Positions 54,396 through 64,000 of a DNA stretch of 64,000 nucleotides are shown one piece after another (the first letter of the stretch is position 1; every line of letters begins with the position of its first letter). The position numbers were made by a program, and so were the translations under genes. The notes beneath the pieces were generated by a model, which ran no database searches, was not told where the DNA came from, and saw only the letters and a list, made by a program, of their open reading frames with translations. The stretch is from Brenneria izbisi. GTDB lineage: Bacteria > Pseudomonadota > Gammaproteobacteria > Enterobacterales > Enterobacteriaceae. The stretch lies in NCBI RefSeq assembly GCF_025840185.1, contig NZ_JAMPJU010000003.1, positions 326,960 through 390,959 of the forward strand, written 5' to 3'.

Positions 54396-54461
54396 CCACC
54401 TGGGGGAAAATGCGCATTGACGACGGGGTTAACCCAATCTGAGGTTAGCGGAGAATGGTAA
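54396..54461 (+). pseudogene. surE: Probable 3' remnant of surE
   Basis: In E. coli a complete ~250-residue surE sits between truD and pcm. Here only 126 bp separate them. A frame ending at 54461 reads [27 protein letters not shown]. PPGGKC matches a segment near the C terminus of E. coli SurE, and the final Trp codon and stop overlap the pcm start exactly as at the E. coli surE-pcm junction. The ~35 residues normally between these points are reduced. Assignment rests on six residues plus position, so it is probable, not certain. Confidence 0.6.
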
Positions 54462-55081
54462 ACAAACGCATGCAAACGTTGCTGACGCAACTGCGTCAGT
54501 TAGGCATACAGGATGAGCGCCTGCTGAAAGCTATTGAAGCCGTCCCCAGAGAACGCTTTGTTGACGAGGCGTTTGAGCACAAAGCTTATGAAAATACCGC
54601 CTTGCCGATAGGCTCCGGTCAAACCATCTCTCAGCCTTATATGGTGGCGCGAATGACGGAGTTGCTGTGTCTGACGCCAGCCTCACGCGTATTGGAAATT
54701 GGCACGGGCTCCGGCTATCAAACGGCGATCCTGGCGCATCTGGTCAAACATGTTTGTTCTGTCGAGCGTATCAAAGGATTGCAGTGGCAGGCCAAGCGTC
54801 GGCTTAAACAACTTGATTTACACAATGTTTCCACTCGTCACGGCGACGGCTGGCAGGGCTGGGCTTCTCGCGGGCCTTTTGATGCCATCATCGTGACCGC
54901 CGCTCCGCCTGAGATCCCGAAAGCGTTGCTGGCCCAGTTGGATGAAGGCGGAGTAATGGTTTTGCCGGTTGGCGATCAATCGCAAACATTGCAGGTGGTG
55001 CAACGTCAGGCGGGGGAATTTATTATCCAGGCGGTTGAAGCAGTTCGGTTTGTTCCGCTAGTCAAAGGCGAATTAGCCTGA
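54455..55081 (+). CDS. pcm: Protein-L-isoaspartate O-methyltransferase
   Basis: Repairs isoaspartyl residues in aged proteins using SAM. The 208 residues match E. coli Pcm: [19 protein letters not shown], the SAM loop [14 protein letters not shown], the VTAAPPEIP segment and the C-terminal [12 protein letters not shown]. The ATG follows GCGGAGA and overlaps the presumed surE remnant stop. nlpD and rpoS follow. Confidence 0.96.
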   Translation: MVNKRMQTLLTQLRQLGIQDERLLKAIEAVPRERFVDEAFEHKAYENTALPIGSGQTISQPYMVARMTELLCLTPASRVLEIGTGSGYQTAILAHLVKHVCSVERIKGLQWQAKRRLKQLDLHNVSTRHGDGWQGWASRGPFDAIIVTAAPPEIPKALLAQLDEGGVMVLPVGDQSQTLQVVQRQAGEFIIQAVEAVRFVPLVKGELA

Positions 55082-55194
55082 TACCGTTGCGGTGATTTGG
55101 TATTGTTGTTAAGTGTTTAACATTTCAGTACAACGAGGTTTTTTAAAACTTGTTGATATTGCTGGTATTTTAATAGTTATAGGGGAGTGGGCGC

Positions 55195-56229
55195 ATGGTA
55201 AGCCGAATGATGAATTTGCGTCAGATTGCTGCTTGTACGGTGATTATCTTAGGCGTGGCCGCGTGTTCCAACAATGACGGCAAATCCGCACCGATAAGTC
55301 GTGTTGACGGGAATGCGGGCAGCAGAGGCGGCATGTCGTCTACGCCTTCATCACGAATCGCATCCGGTGACCCAACGGTTGCCACGCGTGATGGCCGCAT
55401 TGTTTATAACCGTAGCTATGACAATATCCCAAAAGGTAGTTATAGCGGCAATAGCTATACGGTTAAGCGGGGCGATACCCTGTTCTATATCGCCTGGATC
55501 ACCGGTAACGATTATCGGGATCTGGCGCAGCGTAATAATATTCCAGAGCCCTACAGCCTGAATGTCGGTCAGACGCTGAGTATTGGCAATGGCGCTGTAG
55601 GAACGGCAGGTAGCGGTTCGACCGGTAGTGGTGGTATGCTGGCAGCGACGGATGCAACAACGGGGGGCGTCCCGGTGCCGCCGTCAAGTACTCAAATACA
55701 AACTACGCAGGTTGATTCTCAGTCAACTAACGCGTATTCTGGTAATTCGGGTAAACAGAATGTAGGTAAAATGTTACCTACGGCAGGAGCAACAGCCACC
55801 GCTCCTGTTACCGCACCAGCGGCTGTTGCCAGCAGCAATACAAGCAGTACCGCTGCTGTCGGCAGTTGGCGTTGGCCTACCTCAGGGAAAGTCATAGATA
55901 GTTTCTCCGCATCCGAAGGGGGAAATAAAGGGATTGATATCGCCGGCTCACGTGGGCAACCGATCATGGCTACCGCCAGTGGGCGTGTAGTTTATGCGGG
56001 CAACGCTTTGCGAGGTTACGGTAATCTGATAATCATCAAGCATAATGATGACTACCTGAGTGCTTACGCCCATAACGACACAATGCTGGTCCGGGAACAA
56101 CAAGAGGTCACGGCGGGGCAACAAATCGCTACCATGGGTAGCACCGGAACCAGTTCAGTTCGTTTGCATTTTGAAATTCGTTACAAGGGGAAATCCGTAA
56201 ACCCGCTGCGTTTCCTTCCGCAGCGATAA
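55195..56229 (+). CDS. nlpD: Murein hydrolase activator lipoprotein NlpD
   Basis: Outer-membrane lipoprotein that activates amidase AmiC at the septum. The 344 residues show a signal sequence with lipobox GVAAC (lipidated Cys24), a low-complexity Ser/Gly region, a LysM domain ([17 protein letters not shown], ~86-132), a Thr/Ala/Ser-rich linker and a C-terminal LytM/M23 domain. That domain is degenerate: the metal-binding motif is KGID rather than HxGxD, and HFE replaces HxH. AGGGGAG precedes the ATG. In E. coli the main rpoS promoter lies inside nlpD. Confidence 0.95.
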   Translation: MVSRMMNLRQIAACTVIILGVAACSNNDGKSAPISRVDGNAGSRGGMSSTPSSRIASGDPTVATRDGRIVYNRSYDNIPKGSYSGNSYTVKRGDTLFYIAWITGNDYRDLAQRNNIPEPYSLNVGQTLSIGNGAVGTAGSGSTGSGGMLAATDATTGGVPVPPSSTQIQTTQVDSQSTNAYSGNSGKQNVGKMLPTAGATATAPVTAPAAVASSNTSSTAAVGSWRWPTSGKVIDSFSASEGGNKGIDIAGSRGQPIMATASGRVVYAGNALRGYGNLIIIKHNDDYLSAYAHNDTMLVREQQEVTAGQQIATMGSTGTSSVRLHFEIRYKGKSVNPLRFLPQR

Positions 56230-56282
56230 ATCGGGCAGAATATTTCGGTATTCTGCCATGGGATCACGGGTAGGAGCCACTT

Positions 56283-57275
56283 ATGAGCCAAAGCACGCTG
56301 AAAGTTAACGAGTTACAGGAAGATGCTGATTTCGAAGAGAATGGACTTGACGTTTTTGACGACAAGGCGCTGGCAGAGGAAGAAACCACTGATAATGATG
56401 CGGCTGACGACGAGTTATTATCACAAGGAGTCCCACAGCGAGTTTTAGACGCAACGCAACTCTATTTGGGAGAGATTGGTTATTCCCCACTTTTAACCGC
56501 AGAAGAAGAAGTCTATTTTGCCCGGCGCGCGTTACGCGGTGATGTTCCATCGCGCCGCCGGATGATCGAGAGTAACCTGCGACTGGTGGTGAAAATCGCC
56601 CGCCGCTATAACAATCGTGGTCTAGCGTTGCTGGACTTGATTGAAGAAGGGAATCTTGGTCTGATTCGAGCAGTCGAAAAATTCGATCCTGAAAGAGGAT
56701 TTCGTTTTTCCACTTACGCCACATGGTGGATTCGGCAAACGATTGAACGGGCAATCATGAACCAAACCCGTACCATTCGTTTACCTATCCATATTGTCAA
56801 AGAACTGAATGTTTACCTGCGTACTGCACGCGAACTTTCTCATAAACTGGATCATGAGCCGAGCGCGGAAGAAATTGCCGAACAGCTTGATAAGCCAGTT
56901 GATGACGTTAATCGTATGCTGCGTCTGAATGAGCGTATTACGTCCGTTGATACACCGCTGGGTGGCGATTCGGAAAAAGCGCTGTTGGACATTCTGGCCG
57001 ATGAAAAAGACAACGGACCTGAAGATACCACTCAAGATAACGATATGAAGCAGAATATCGTGAAGTGGTTGTTTGAACTAAACGCCAAACAGCGTGAAGT
57101 CCTGGCTCGTCGTTTTGGTTTGTTAGGTTATGAAGCTGCGACGTTGGAAGATGTTGGCCGGGAAATCGGTTTAACTCGTGAACGCGTTCGACAGATTCAG
57201 GTTGAAGGCTTGCGTCGTCTGCGTGAAATTTTGCAGGTGCAAGGCCTTAACATTGAAGAATTGTTCCGTGAATAA
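56283..57275 (+). CDS. rpoS: RNA polymerase sigma factor RpoS
   Basis: Sigma-38, master regulator of the general stress and stationary phase response. The 330 residues equal E. coli. Region 1.2 ([21 protein letters not shown]), region 2 ([27 protein letters not shown] and [12 protein letters not shown]), region 3 and region 4 ([34 protein letters not shown]) are all present. TAGGAG precedes the ATG. A strong terminator follows; the next gene is proS, not mutS as often seen downstream of rpoS. Confidence 0.98.
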   Translation: MSQSTLKVNELQEDADFEENGLDVFDDKALAEEETTDNDAADDELLSQGVPQRVLDATQLYLGEIGYSPLLTAEEEVYFARRALRGDVPSRRRMIESNLRLVVKIARRYNNRGLALLDLIEEGNLGLIRAVEKFDPERGFRFSTYATWWIRQTIERAIMNQTRTIRLPIHIVKELNVYLRTARELSHKLDHEPSAEEIAEQLDKPVDDVNRMLRLNERITSVDTPLGGDSEKALLDILADEKDNGPEDTTQDNDMKQNIVKWLFELNAKQREVLARRFGLLGYEAATLEDVGREIGLTRERVRQIQVEGLRRLREILQVQGLNIEELFRE

Positions 57276-57304
57276 TATCGGTTCGACACGGTATTTGTCA
57301 GAGT

Positions 57305-57334
57305 AAAAACGGTGGGGCAACCCACCGTTTTTTT
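57305..57334. terminator. Bidirectional rho-independent terminator between rpoS and proS
   Basis: Stem AAAAACGGTGGG / CCCACCGTTTTT with a GCAA loop. T-runs occur on both strands, suiting the convergent rpoS and proS genes. Confidence 0.9.
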
Positions 57335-57380
57335 GCGTCTATCCTTCCCCTGTGGGAGAGAAGGGATATTGGAGTAAAGA

Positions 57381-59099
57381 TTAGCGAACAATGTTTGCCA
57401 GCAGAAAGTTAATGATCTCGCTGGTTTTAATCATCTGCTTTTCACCGTCGCGGCGGTTTTTATATTCAATCTCTTCGTTATCCAGATTGCGATCGCCAAT
57501 GACGATAGTGTGCGGTACGCCAATCAGTTCCATATCGGCGAACATCACGCCCGGACGTTCTTTACGGTCGTCCAGCAGAACGTCAATACCGTTGGCGCGC
57601 AATTGCTGATAGATATCTTCAGCCACCTCTTTCACACGAAAAGATTTGTGCATGTTCATTGGCAGAATCGCCACATGGAACGGCGCGATGGCATCCGGCC
57701 AAATAATGCCGCGCTCATCATGATTTTGCTCAATCGCGGCAGCGACCACGCGAGTAACCCCGATGCCATAGCACCCCATAGTCAGGATCTGATTGCGTCC
57801 ATCTTCTCCTTGCACGGTCGCTTTCAGCGCTTCAGAGTACTTGCTGCCCAATTGAAAAATATGACCGACTTCGATACCACGTTTGATTTGCAGCATGCCT
57901 TTGCCATCAGGACTGATATCGCCTTCCACCACTTTGCGAATATCCGCAACCATCGGCAGGGCTACGTCACGTTCCCAGTTGATGCCAAAATAGTGCTTAC
58001 CATCGGTATTGGCCCCGGCGCCGAAATCGCTCATCGCCGCCACAGAACGGTCGACAACGGCTGGAATCGGTAAATTCACCGGTCCCAGCGAACCTGGCCC
58101 GGCGCCGACGATAGCGCGAATTTCTTCTTCCGTTGCGAACGTCAGCGGGCTGGCGACCAGGGCGATTTTCTCGGCCTTAACTTCATTCAGTTCATGATCG
58201 CCGCGTACCAGCAACGCAACCAATTTATGGCCGCTCTCTTCCGCCGCTTTCACCAACAGGGTTTTGACCGTTTTTTCAATCGGCAGTTTGAATTGTTCGA
58301 CGAGTTCAGCGATGGTTTTGGCGTTTGGCGTATCCACCAGACGCATCTCTTCCGTTGCTTCCGCCCGACCTAACTGTGGCGCGACGGCCTCTGCAAGTTC
58401 AATGTTGGCGGCATAATCGGAACCGGTGGAAAATACCACATCGTCCTCGCCGCTAGCGGCCAGCACCTGGAATTCATGGGAGGCGTTGCCGCCGATGGAA
58501 CCGGTATCGGCTTGAACGGCTCTGAAATCAAGATCCATTCGGCTGAAGATTTTGCTATACGCAGCATACATCGCATCGTAGGTCGCCTGTAGCGATTCCT
58601 GGGAGGTGTGGAAAGAGTAGGCGTCTTTCATCAGGAACTCACGGGAACGCATAACGCCGAAGCGCGGACGGACTTCATCGCGGAATTTGGTTTGAATCTG
58701 GAAAAAATTCAGCGGCAACTGCTTATATGAACTGATTTCATTACGAATCAAATCGGTAATGACTTCTTCATGCGTCGGGCCAAGAACAAAAGGACGTTCG
58801 CCGCGATCGACAAAACGAAGCAATTCAGGGCCATATTGCTCCCAGCGACCGCTTTCTACCCACAGATCGGCTGGCTGCACAACCGGCATGGAAACCTCAA
58901 TCGCGCCAGCGTTATTCATTTCTTCACGCACGATGGTTTCAACTTTTCTCAAAACCCGTAAGCCGGTAGGCAACCAGGTATAAAGGCCGGAGGCCAGCTT
59001 GCGGATCATTCCGGCCCGGAGCATCAACTGATGGCTGATAACTTCCGCATCGGCAGGCGTCTCCTTGAGTGTGGAGAGCATATATTGACTAGTACGCAT
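57381..59099 (-). CDS. proS: Prolyl-tRNA synthetase (bacterial, editing type)
   Basis: Class II synthetase charging tRNA-Pro, 572 residues as in E. coli. Motif 2 and 3 segments ([31 protein letters not shown]) and [14 protein letters not shown] flank an inserted YbaK-like editing domain (~225-410) with [12 protein letters not shown] and GDHELNEVK. Anticodon-binding domain is at the C terminus. It begins the block proS-trmO-rcsF-metQ-metI-metN that in E. coli lies next to the rrnH operon. Confidence 0.97.
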   Translation of the reverse strand: MRTSQYMLSTLKETPADAEVISHQLMLRAGMIRKLASGLYTWLPTGLRVLRKVETIVREEMNNAGAIEVSMPVVQPADLWVESGRWEQYGPELLRFVDRGERPFVLGPTHEEVITDLIRNEISSYKQLPLNFFQIQTKFRDEVRPRFGVMRSREFLMKDAYSFHTSQESLQATYDAMYAAYSKIFSRMDLDFRAVQADTGSIGGNASHEFQVLAASGEDDVVFSTGSDYAANIELAEAVAPQLGRAEATEEMRLVDTPNAKTIAELVEQFKLPIEKTVKTLLVKAAEESGHKLVALLVRGDHELNEVKAEKIALVASPLTFATEEEIRAIVGAGPGSLGPVNLPIPAVVDRSVAAMSDFGAGANTDGKHYFGINWERDVALPMVADIRKVVEGDISPDGKGMLQIKRGIEVGHIFQLGSKYSEALKATVQGEDGRNQILTMGCYGIGVTRVVAAAIEQNHDERGIIWPDAIAPFHVAILPMNMHKSFRVKEVAEDIYQQLRANGIDVLLDDRKERPGVMFADMELIGVPHTIVIGDRNLDNEEIEYKNRRDGEKQMIKTSEIINFLLANIVR

Positions 59100-59253
59100 G
59101 GTGTTTGAGTTCCGTCAGAACAAGAAATAGCAACGTGCTGCCTAATGCAGCCGAAGGCTTAAAAAGTGGCTTAGTTTAACAGCGTGAACCGTTCGTCAAA
59201 AGAGAAGGGGAAGAAATTTATGTGGAATAGCCACCGCCTGTTTCAGTGCTTCT

Positions 59254-59961
59254 TTAATGCAAGTCGAGGGATAACACTTCGGTTTGCTGCCCGGATACCC
59301 GCCAGCGCACGTTAAATTCCAACAGTAAAACAGCATATTCCCGCCCGACATCCTCACCTTTTCGATAAGCAGGACGCGGATCCTGAGCCAGCACCTGACT
59401 GATAAAACGCTTTAAATGCGGATATTTATGCTGATTGTCAGCGATCTGTTGTTCTGCAAGCGGAGAGAAGATAACCGGCATAGCGGCTTGGGGCGCGAAT
59501 TGCGCGAAACCAGCCAATGCATTGGGATAGCTTTCCGCAAAAGGAAGATAGGGCTTGATATCAACGATTGGCGTACCATCGACCAAATCGAGACTGCCTA
59601 ATTCCAACGTGACGCGATCGCCTTGCGTATGAATGGCTTTCAGTTCCACCAACGACATGCCAATGGGGTTGGGGCGGAAAGGTGAGCGTGTCGCGAATAC
59701 GCCAACGCGCGCATTGCCACCTAGTCTTGGCGGCCGAACCGTCGGACGCCAGCCACCCTCCATGGTTTGATGAAAAATGAACAACAGCCATATATGGCTA
59801 AAGTCTGCGAGTCCGCGCAGGCATTCCGCCTGATTATAAGGCGGTAATAACTGGAGTTCTCCTCCACCATCTTCAATCAGGCCCGGCTGCCGCGGTATAG
59901 CGAATTTTTCTTTATAAGGCGAGCGAATGACACCGATCTGATTGAAAACAAAACGATTCAT
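59254..59961 (-). CDS. trmO: tRNA (adenine(37)-N6)-methyltransferase
   Basis: SAM-dependent N6 methylation of t6A37 in tRNA-Thr. The 235 residues match the E. coli protein TrmO (YaeB/TsaA), with IGVIRSPYKEKFAIPRQPGL at the N terminus, a beta-barrel core with RPPRLGGNARVGVFATRSPFRPNPIG, and DIKPYLPFAES. Its ATG overlaps the rcsF stop (ATGA), so the two genes are translationally coupled. Confidence 0.95.
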   Translation of the reverse strand: MNRFVFNQIGVIRSPYKEKFAIPRQPGLIEDGGGELQLLPPYNQAECLRGLADFSHIWLLFIFHQTMEGGWRPTVRPPRLGGNARVGVFATRSPFRPNPIGMSLVELKAIHTQGDRVTLELGSLDLVDGTPIVDIKPYLPFAESYPNALAGFAQFAPQAAMPVIFSPLAEQQIADNQHKYPHLKRFISQVLAQDPRPAYRKGEDVGREYAVLLLEFNVRWRVSGQQTEVLSLDLH

Positions 59962-60365
59962 TTATTTGAAACTTTCAGTGCCGTACCCTGGCAAACCGCC
60001 TGACGATAGCAACCGGCAACACTACTGATGATCTGACATTCATGCAATAAAACCGCATTGGCATCCATCCCTGTTGCACGGTTCTGCATTCTCCTGCGTG
60101 CATTAGCTATACTGGGGGGCGCATCCTGCGCGCTGACCTGACATGATGAACCGGATACTTCTCCCATATCACGGAATGGTTTGCCAACCAGTTCTTCAGC
60201 GCTTTGATATAAAACGGCAGGCGTGGGACGTGGCGCTGGTTTGGGCTTGGGCGCCGGCGCTGCTGTCGGTTCGTTGGCTGGTTGAGGAACAGGTTCCGTC
60301 GGCTTTTGCAACAGAGAGCAGCCTGTTAACGATATCGTTAACAGAATAAGAGGGACTACGCGCAT
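59958..60365 (-). CDS. rcsF: Outer-membrane stress-sensing lipoprotein RcsF
   Basis: Senses envelope damage and triggers the Rcs phosphorelay. The 135 residues have a lipoprotein signal with lipobox LTGC (lipidated Cys16), a Pro/Ala-rich linker threading segment (~25-50), and a compact C-terminal domain with four cysteines (SSCQVS, HECQII, GCYRQAVCQG) forming the two nested disulfides known in E. coli RcsF. The short tail SNK replaces the E. coli TAK. Overlaps trmO by four bases. Confidence 0.94.
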   Translation of the reverse strand: MRVVPLILLTISLTGCSLLQKPTEPVPQPANEPTAAPAPKPKPAPRPTPAVLYQSAEELVGKPFRDMGEVSGSSCQVSAQDAPPSIANARRRMQNRATGMDANAVLLHECQIISSVAGCYRQAVCQGTALKVSNK

Positions 60366-60424
60366 AGAATTACCTCTACTTTTTGTTAAAGAGCGGATAT
60401 TGAAGCAAGCTATCGCCCAAATAA

Positions 60425-60448
60425 CAAGACGGGCCAGGGCCCGTCTTG
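60425..60448 (-). terminator. Terminator of metNIQ
   Basis: Perfect 11-bp stem CAAGACGGGCC / GGCCCGTCTTG with a 2-base AG centre, 35 bp after the metQ stop; on the minus strand it is followed by TTATTTGG. Confidence 0.75.
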
Positions 60449-60482
60449 AGGATATATTTAAATAAAACGGGTAACGCGTGTT

Positions 60483-61298
60483 TTACCAGCCTTTAACGGC
60501 GCCGCCATTAAAGATTTTATTCGCGGCTTCATTCACTTCATCTGACTGATAAGCTTGGACGAATTTTTTCACGTTTTCCGCATCTTTATTATCTTCGCGG
60601 GATACCAGCAGGTTGACATATGGAGAGTCTTTTTCTTCCACAAAGATACCATCTTTTGCCGGCGTCAGGTTAATCTGGCTGGCGTATGTGGTGTTGATGA
60701 CAGCCAGCGCGATTTGTGCATCGTCCAGCGAACGTGGTAATTGCGGCGCTTCCAGTTCAACCAGTTTCAGGTTTTTCGGGTTTTCGGTGACGTCCAGAAC
60801 AGTCGGCAGCAGGCCAACATTATCTTTCAGTTTAATCAAACCGACTTTTTGCAACAGTAGCAATGAACGGCCCAGATTGGTTGGATCGTTAGGCAGCGCA
60901 ACCTGTGCGCCATTTGTTAACTCATCCAGAGAGGTGATTTTTTTGGAATAGCCGGCAATCGGGTAAACGAAGCTATTACCAACGGCAACCAATTTATAGC
61001 CACGATCTTTGATTTGCTGATCCAAATAAGGTTTATGCTGGAAAGCATTCAGATCGATATCGCCTTTGCTCAGTGCTTCGTTAGGCAGGACATAATCGTT
61101 GAAGGTCACTAATTCAACATCCAGACCATATTTGTCTTTTGCCACTTTTTGGGCAACTTCAGCAACCTGCTGTTCAGCGCCGACAATGACGCCAACTTTA
61201 ATATGATTCGGATCCTTTTCTTCCTGACCACATCCCGCTAACGCCAGAGCACTGATCAATGCGCCGATGGTCGCGATGGATTTCAATTTTATAGCCAT
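60483..61298 (-). CDS. metQ: Methionine ABC transporter substrate-binding lipoprotein
   Basis: Inner-membrane-anchored periplasmic protein that binds D- and L-methionine for MetNI. The 271 residues show a lipobox LAGC (lipidated Cys23) and the NlpA family core: HIKVGVIVGAEQQVAE, FNDYVLPNEALSKGDIDLNAFQHKPYLD and IALPNDPTN-type ALPNDPTNLGRSL. AGGGAAGGAT precedes the ATG. Third gene of the metNIQ operon. Confidence 0.96.
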   Translation of the reverse strand: MAIKLKSIATIGALISALALAGCGQEEKDPNHIKVGVIVGAEQQVAEVAQKVAKDKYGLDVELVTFNDYVLPNEALSKGDIDLNAFQHKPYLDQQIKDRGYKLVAVGNSFVYPIAGYSKKITSLDELTNGAQVALPNDPTNLGRSLLLLQKVGLIKLKDNVGLLPTVLDVTENPKNLKLVELEAPQLPRSLDDAQIALAVINTTYASQINLTPAKDGIFVEEKDSPYVNLLVSREDNKDAENVKKFVQAYQSDEVNEAANKIFNGGAVKGW

Positions 61299-61363
61299 AT
61301 CCTTCCCTCTAATTAAAAGTCTTCATGACATCTGCCCGGAATAGGCAAATGCGAATTTAACGA

Positions 61364-62017
61364 TTACTTATGCGTGACAGCCTTTACTGCCCGATCCCCG
61401 CAAAATTGAATCAGATAAACCAGAACAACCAACAATATTAATACCGTATTCATGACCGTGGCGTTATAACCAATATAACCATACTGATAACCAATTTGAC
61501 CTAAGCCCCCGGCACCGACAGCCCCCCCCATAGCAGAATAGCCTACCAGTGTAATAAGGGTGATGGTTGCGGCGTTAATCAGACCGGGTAAGGCTTCTGG
61601 TAATAAAACCTTTCTGATGATTTGCATCGGCGTTGCGCCCATAGCGCGCGCCGCTTCAATCAGTCCGGTCGGGATTTCCAGCAACGCGTTTTCGACCATG
61701 CGGGCAATAAACGGCGCCGCGCCGACGGTCAGCGGGACAATCGCGGCTTGTAGGCCGATAGACGTACCGACAATAATTCGGGTAAAAGGGATCATCCATA
61801 CCAGTAAAATAATAAAAGGAATAGAGCGGAAGATGTTCACCAGCGCTGAAACTACGCGGTAAAGTTTGGGATTGGCGATAATCTGTCCTGGACGAGTGGT
61901 ATACAACAAGACGCCTACCGGCAAACCAATGACGAAGCCAAAAAAACCGGAAACAAACGTCATTGCGACGGTTTCCCATACTCCGCGCGCCATTAACCAT
62001 AACATTGCTTCAGACAT
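61364..62017 (-). CDS. metI: Methionine ABC transporter permease
   Basis: Inner-membrane permease of MetNIQ, 217 residues as in E. coli, with five hydrophobic helices and the EAA coupling loop ([28 protein letters not shown]). The ATG at 62017 matches the family start MSEAMLWL; the frame is open much further upstream only because it overlaps metN. Its start overlaps the metN stop by 8 bp. Confidence 0.96.
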   Translation of the reverse strand: MSEAMLWLMARGVWETVAMTFVSGFFGFVIGLPVGVLLYTTRPGQIIANPKLYRVVSALVNIFRSIPFIILLVWMIPFTRIIVGTSIGLQAAIVPLTVGAAPFIARMVENALLEIPTGLIEAARAMGATPMQIIRKVLLPEALPGLINAATITLITLVGYSAMGGAVGAGGLGQIGYQYGYIGYNATVMNTVLILLVVLVYLIQFCGDRAVKAVTHK

Positions 62018-63041
62018 AACCCAGAACCTCAATATTGACGTGACTTTCTTGCAGGAAAGCGATAGCCGCTCGCGTATCAGCTTCTTCACCATGCATTTCC
62101 GCCAGCATGATGCCGAATTTGACGCCGCCGGCATAATCCATCTGAGCGCTGATAATGTTGTTATTGATGTTAAAGCGTCGGGCGATTTCGGAAAGTAACG
62201 GCGCATCAACAGACTGGCCGGTAAACTCCATGCGCAATAGCGGTGTGGTACAGGCGCCGCGTTCCGGTGACAGACGAGAAAGATAATCGTCGGGAATATC
62301 GAGATGTAAGGTGGATTGAATAAATTTTTGCGCCAGCGGTGTTTTCGGGTGAGAGAAGACTTCGCTGACCGTGTCTTGCTCAATAAGCTGCCCGCCGCTG
62401 ATTACCGCGACCTGATCGCAAATACGTTTTACGACATCCATTTCATGGGTGATCAACAGGATCGTCAGCCCCAGACGACGATTGATATCTTTAAGGAGTT
62501 CCAGTATCGAGCGGGTAGTGGCGGGGTCTAGCGCACTGGTCGCTTCGTCACACAGCAACACCTTGGGGTTGCTGGCCAGTGCGCGAGCAATGGCGACGCG
62601 TTGTTTTTGACCGCCGGAAAGATTTGCCGGATAAGCATCATGCTTATCCGTCAGCCCTACCAGGTCCAGTAATTCATTTACTCGCTGAGTAATCTGCGTT
62701 TTTGGGGTGTTATCCAATTCAAGAGGCAGAGCGATATTGCCGAATACCGTGCGTGAAGCAAGCAAATTGAAATGTTGGAAAATCATACCAATCTGACGGC
62801 GGGCGCGCGTTAACTGAGTATCTGAAAGCAATGTCAGATCCTGTCCGTCAACCAGCACTTTACCTTGTGTGGGACGTTCCAGCAGATTCACGCAACGAAT
62901 AAGCGTGCTTTTACCCGCGCCGGATGCGCCAATAACGCCATAGATTTGTCCCGCCGGGACATGCAGGTTTACATCAGCAAGGGCGGTAATCGAGCGGCTA
63001 TTCTGCTGAAAAACCTTGGTAATATTAGAAAGTTCAATCAT
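62010..63041 (-). CDS. metN: Methionine ABC transporter ATP-binding protein
   Basis: ATPase of the methionine importer. The 343 residues have Walker [10 protein letters not shown], signature [15 protein letters not shown], Walker [13 protein letters not shown] and a C-terminal ACT-like C2/NIL domain (~265-343) through which methionine causes transinhibition. First gene of metNIQ. The ribosome site is weak. A promoter overlapped by MetJ boxes lies ~65 bp upstream. Confidence 0.97.
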   Translation of the reverse strand: MIELSNITKVFQQNSRSITALADVNLHVPAGQIYGVIGASGAGKSTLIRCVNLLERPTQGKVLVDGQDLTLLSDTQLTRARRQIGMIFQHFNLLASRTVFGNIALPLELDNTPKTQITQRVNELLDLVGLTDKHDAYPANLSGGQKQRVAIARALASNPKVLLCDEATSALDPATTRSILELLKDINRRLGLTILLITHEMDVVKRICDQVAVISGGQLIEQDTVSEVFSHPKTPLAQKFIQSTLHLDIPDDYLSRLSPERGACTTPLLRMEFTGQSVDAPLLSEIARRFNINNNIISAQMDYAGGVKFGIMLAEMHGEEADTRAAIAFLQESHVNIEVLGYV

Positions 63042-63106
63042 ATATTTTTATCGTGAGTGCCTATGGCTGGATAAACCAGATTCCGTAGAACCGGAATAGT
63101 AAGCGG

Positions 63107-63136
63107 ATGTTAGGGCGTCTAGACGTCTAAGTCAAT
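63107..63136 (-). promoter_or_regulatory. metNIQ promoter with overlapping MetJ boxes
   Basis: On the minus strand TTGACT, a 17-base spacer and TAACAT. The spacer and -35 carry tandem met boxes, plus-strand GGGCGTCT, AGACGTCT and AAGTCAAT (63113-63136); the centre box is a perfect AGACGTCT. MetJ-SAM repression of metNIQ is established in E. coli. Confidence 0.85.
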
Positions 63137-63220
63137 TGAGATTGAGGTTACCTGACATTCTCTCTGTCGGTAAAAACATGCGATACTAACGGGCAATTCA
63201 CGCCATCGGGAGCTAAGTAA

Positions 63221-63784
63221 GTGGCACAAAGTGTTCCAGCAGTTTTTCTTGATCGTGATGGTACGATCAATATCGACCACGGCTATGTGCATGAGATCGA
63301 TCAGTTTCAATTCATTGACGGCGTGATCGAAGCCATGCAAGAACTGAAGAAAATGGGGTTTGCGCTGGTCGTCGTCACCAATCAATCCGGTATTGCCCGT
63401 GGCAAGTTTACTGAAGATCAGTTTATGCAATTGACCGAATGGATGGATTGGTCTTTGGCTGATCGTGGTGTCGATCTGGATGGTATCTATTTTTGTCCGC
63501 ATCATTCTCAAGCAGGTGAAGGGGAATATTGTCAGACGTGCGATTGTCGTAAACCTGAACCGGGCATGCTGCTCTCCGCGCAACGGCATCTGAATATTGA
63601 TATGGCGGCTTCCTATATGGTCGGCGATAAAACAGAAGATATACAGGCGGGGATTGCTGCAGGTATTGGAACCAATGTCCTGGTTCGCACTGGAAAACCT
63701 ATCACCGAACAAGGGGAAAGCTTGGCGGATGGGGTCATTGATAGCCTTGCCGACCTGCCTCAATGGATAAAAACGCGTAGTTAA
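63221..63784 (+). CDS. gmhB: D-glycero-beta-D-manno-heptose 1,7-bisphosphate 7-phosphatase
   Basis: HAD-family phosphatase that removes the 7-phosphate between the two HldE reactions in ADP-heptose synthesis. The 187 residues have the DxD nucleophile motif FLDRDGT, the zinc-binding Cys/His set CPHHSQ...[13 protein letters not shown] and [12 protein letters not shown]. The start is GTG with GGGAG 8 bases upstream, giving [14 protein letters not shown] like homologues. Divergent from metN; followed by the rrn promoter region as in E. coli rrnH. Confidence 0.96.
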   Translation: MAQSVPAVFLDRDGTINIDHGYVHEIDQFQFIDGVIEAMQELKKMGFALVVVTNQSGIARGKFTEDQFMQLTEWMDWSLADRGVDLDGIYFCPHHSQAGEGEYCQTCDCRKPEPGMLLSAQRHLNIDMAASYMVGDKTEDIQAGIAAGIGTNVLVRTGKPITEQGESLADGVIDSLADLPQWIKTRS

Positions 63785-63836
63785 TAGACCAAGTGAATGA
63801 AAGTTGCGCAAACAGAAAAAAATTGAATATATTTGC

Positions 63837-63864
63837 TTGCGCTTCCTTATTCGCTCCCTATAAT
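63837..63864 (+). promoter_or_regulatory. Ribosomal RNA operon promoter P1
   Basis: TTGCGC, 16-base spacer, TATAAT, then a GC-rich discriminator (GCGCCTCC) typical of rrn P1. The upstream ~50 bp are A/T-rich and fit UP and Fis elements. The surrounding sequence CTCCCTATAATGCGCC closely resembles E. coli rrn P1 promoters. The 16S gene lies beyond the window. Confidence 0.9.
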
Positions 63865-63939
63865 GCGCCTCCATCGACACGGCGCTGTGAACTAAATCAC
63901 AACAAAGCGGCGAAAAAAGAAGAGATGCTGAAATAGGCA

Positions 63940-63967
63940 TTGACTCTGAAAGAGGAAAGCGTAATAT
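63940..63967 (+). promoter_or_regulatory. Ribosomal RNA operon promoter P2
   Basis: TTGACT, 16-base spacer, TAATAT, about 100 bp downstream of P1, the standard rrn P1-P2 layout; TTGACTCTG matches E. coli P2. Confidence 0.88.
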
Positions 63968-64000
63968 ACGCCACCTCGCGTTAGTGGCTCAGGCCAGCAC

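Overview
This is a chromosomal segment of a gammaproteobacterium of the order Enterobacterales. The best fit is a plant-associated member of the Pectobacteriaceae (Brenneria/Dickeya/Pectobacterium-like). Backbone proteins (GlnE, HldE, LigA, BarA, RelA, PyrG, Eno, CysJIH, CysDNC, RpoS, ProS, MetNIQ, GmhB) are close to Escherichia coli in length and motifs. The rhamnogalacturonide transporter/hydrolase pair (rhiT-rhiN) and a consolidated aldarate locus point to a pectin-using, plant-associated lineage. Genus cannot be fixed by reading alone. No tRNA, CRISPR array, prophage or insertion sequence was seen. The window begins inside glnE and ends in the double promoter of a ribosomal RNA operon.

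Layout. 1-5.5 kb: glnE 3' end, hldE, ligA, ypeB, then a convergent flxA-like gene. 5.9-15.5 kb: complete D-glucarate/galactarate catabolism (garD divergent from gudP, then gudX-gudD-garL-garR-garK). 15.6-26.2 kb: barA, divergent from rlmD-relA-mazG-pyrG-eno. 26.5-34.8 kb: accessory segment with rhiT-rhiN, a secreted metallo-beta-lactamase-fold hydrolase, queE, queD, and a nitrilase/outer-membrane-channel pair divergent from an AraC-type regulator. 35.2-47.3 kb: sulfate assimilation (cysJIH and cysG-cysDNC-ygbE), interrupted by an orphan eutR/eutE pair. 47.5-51.3 kb: a three-gene island (Rossmann oxidoreductase, secreted alpha/beta hydrolase with a C-terminal jelly-roll-like region, secreted seven-repeat FG-GAP propeller) between ygbE and ftsB. 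51.7-57.3 kb: ftsB-ispD-ispF-truD-(surE lost)-pcm-nlpD-rpoS. 57.4-64 kb: proS-trmO-rcsF, metNIQ, gmhB and rrn promoters.

How genes connect. GarK makes 2-phosphoglycerate, the substrate of Eno in the same window. HldE and GmhB, at opposite ends, catalyse successive steps of ADP-heptose synthesis. CysG makes the siroheme used by CysI, and CysDNC and CysH supply sulfite to CysJI. BarA, RelA and RpoS are global regulators.

The main anomalies are: loss of surE with a short probable 3' remnant before pcm; the hldE|ligA and rpoS|proS junctions; an identical 15-bp motif in the two gud/gar control regions; an approximately 20-bp-period direct repeat upstream of cysG; EutE without its usual N-terminal targeting segment; and the three-gene island before ftsB. 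None is proven to be a new system; the island is the best candidate. Residue numbers come from hand counting, and homology calls from recalled family sequences, not database searches.
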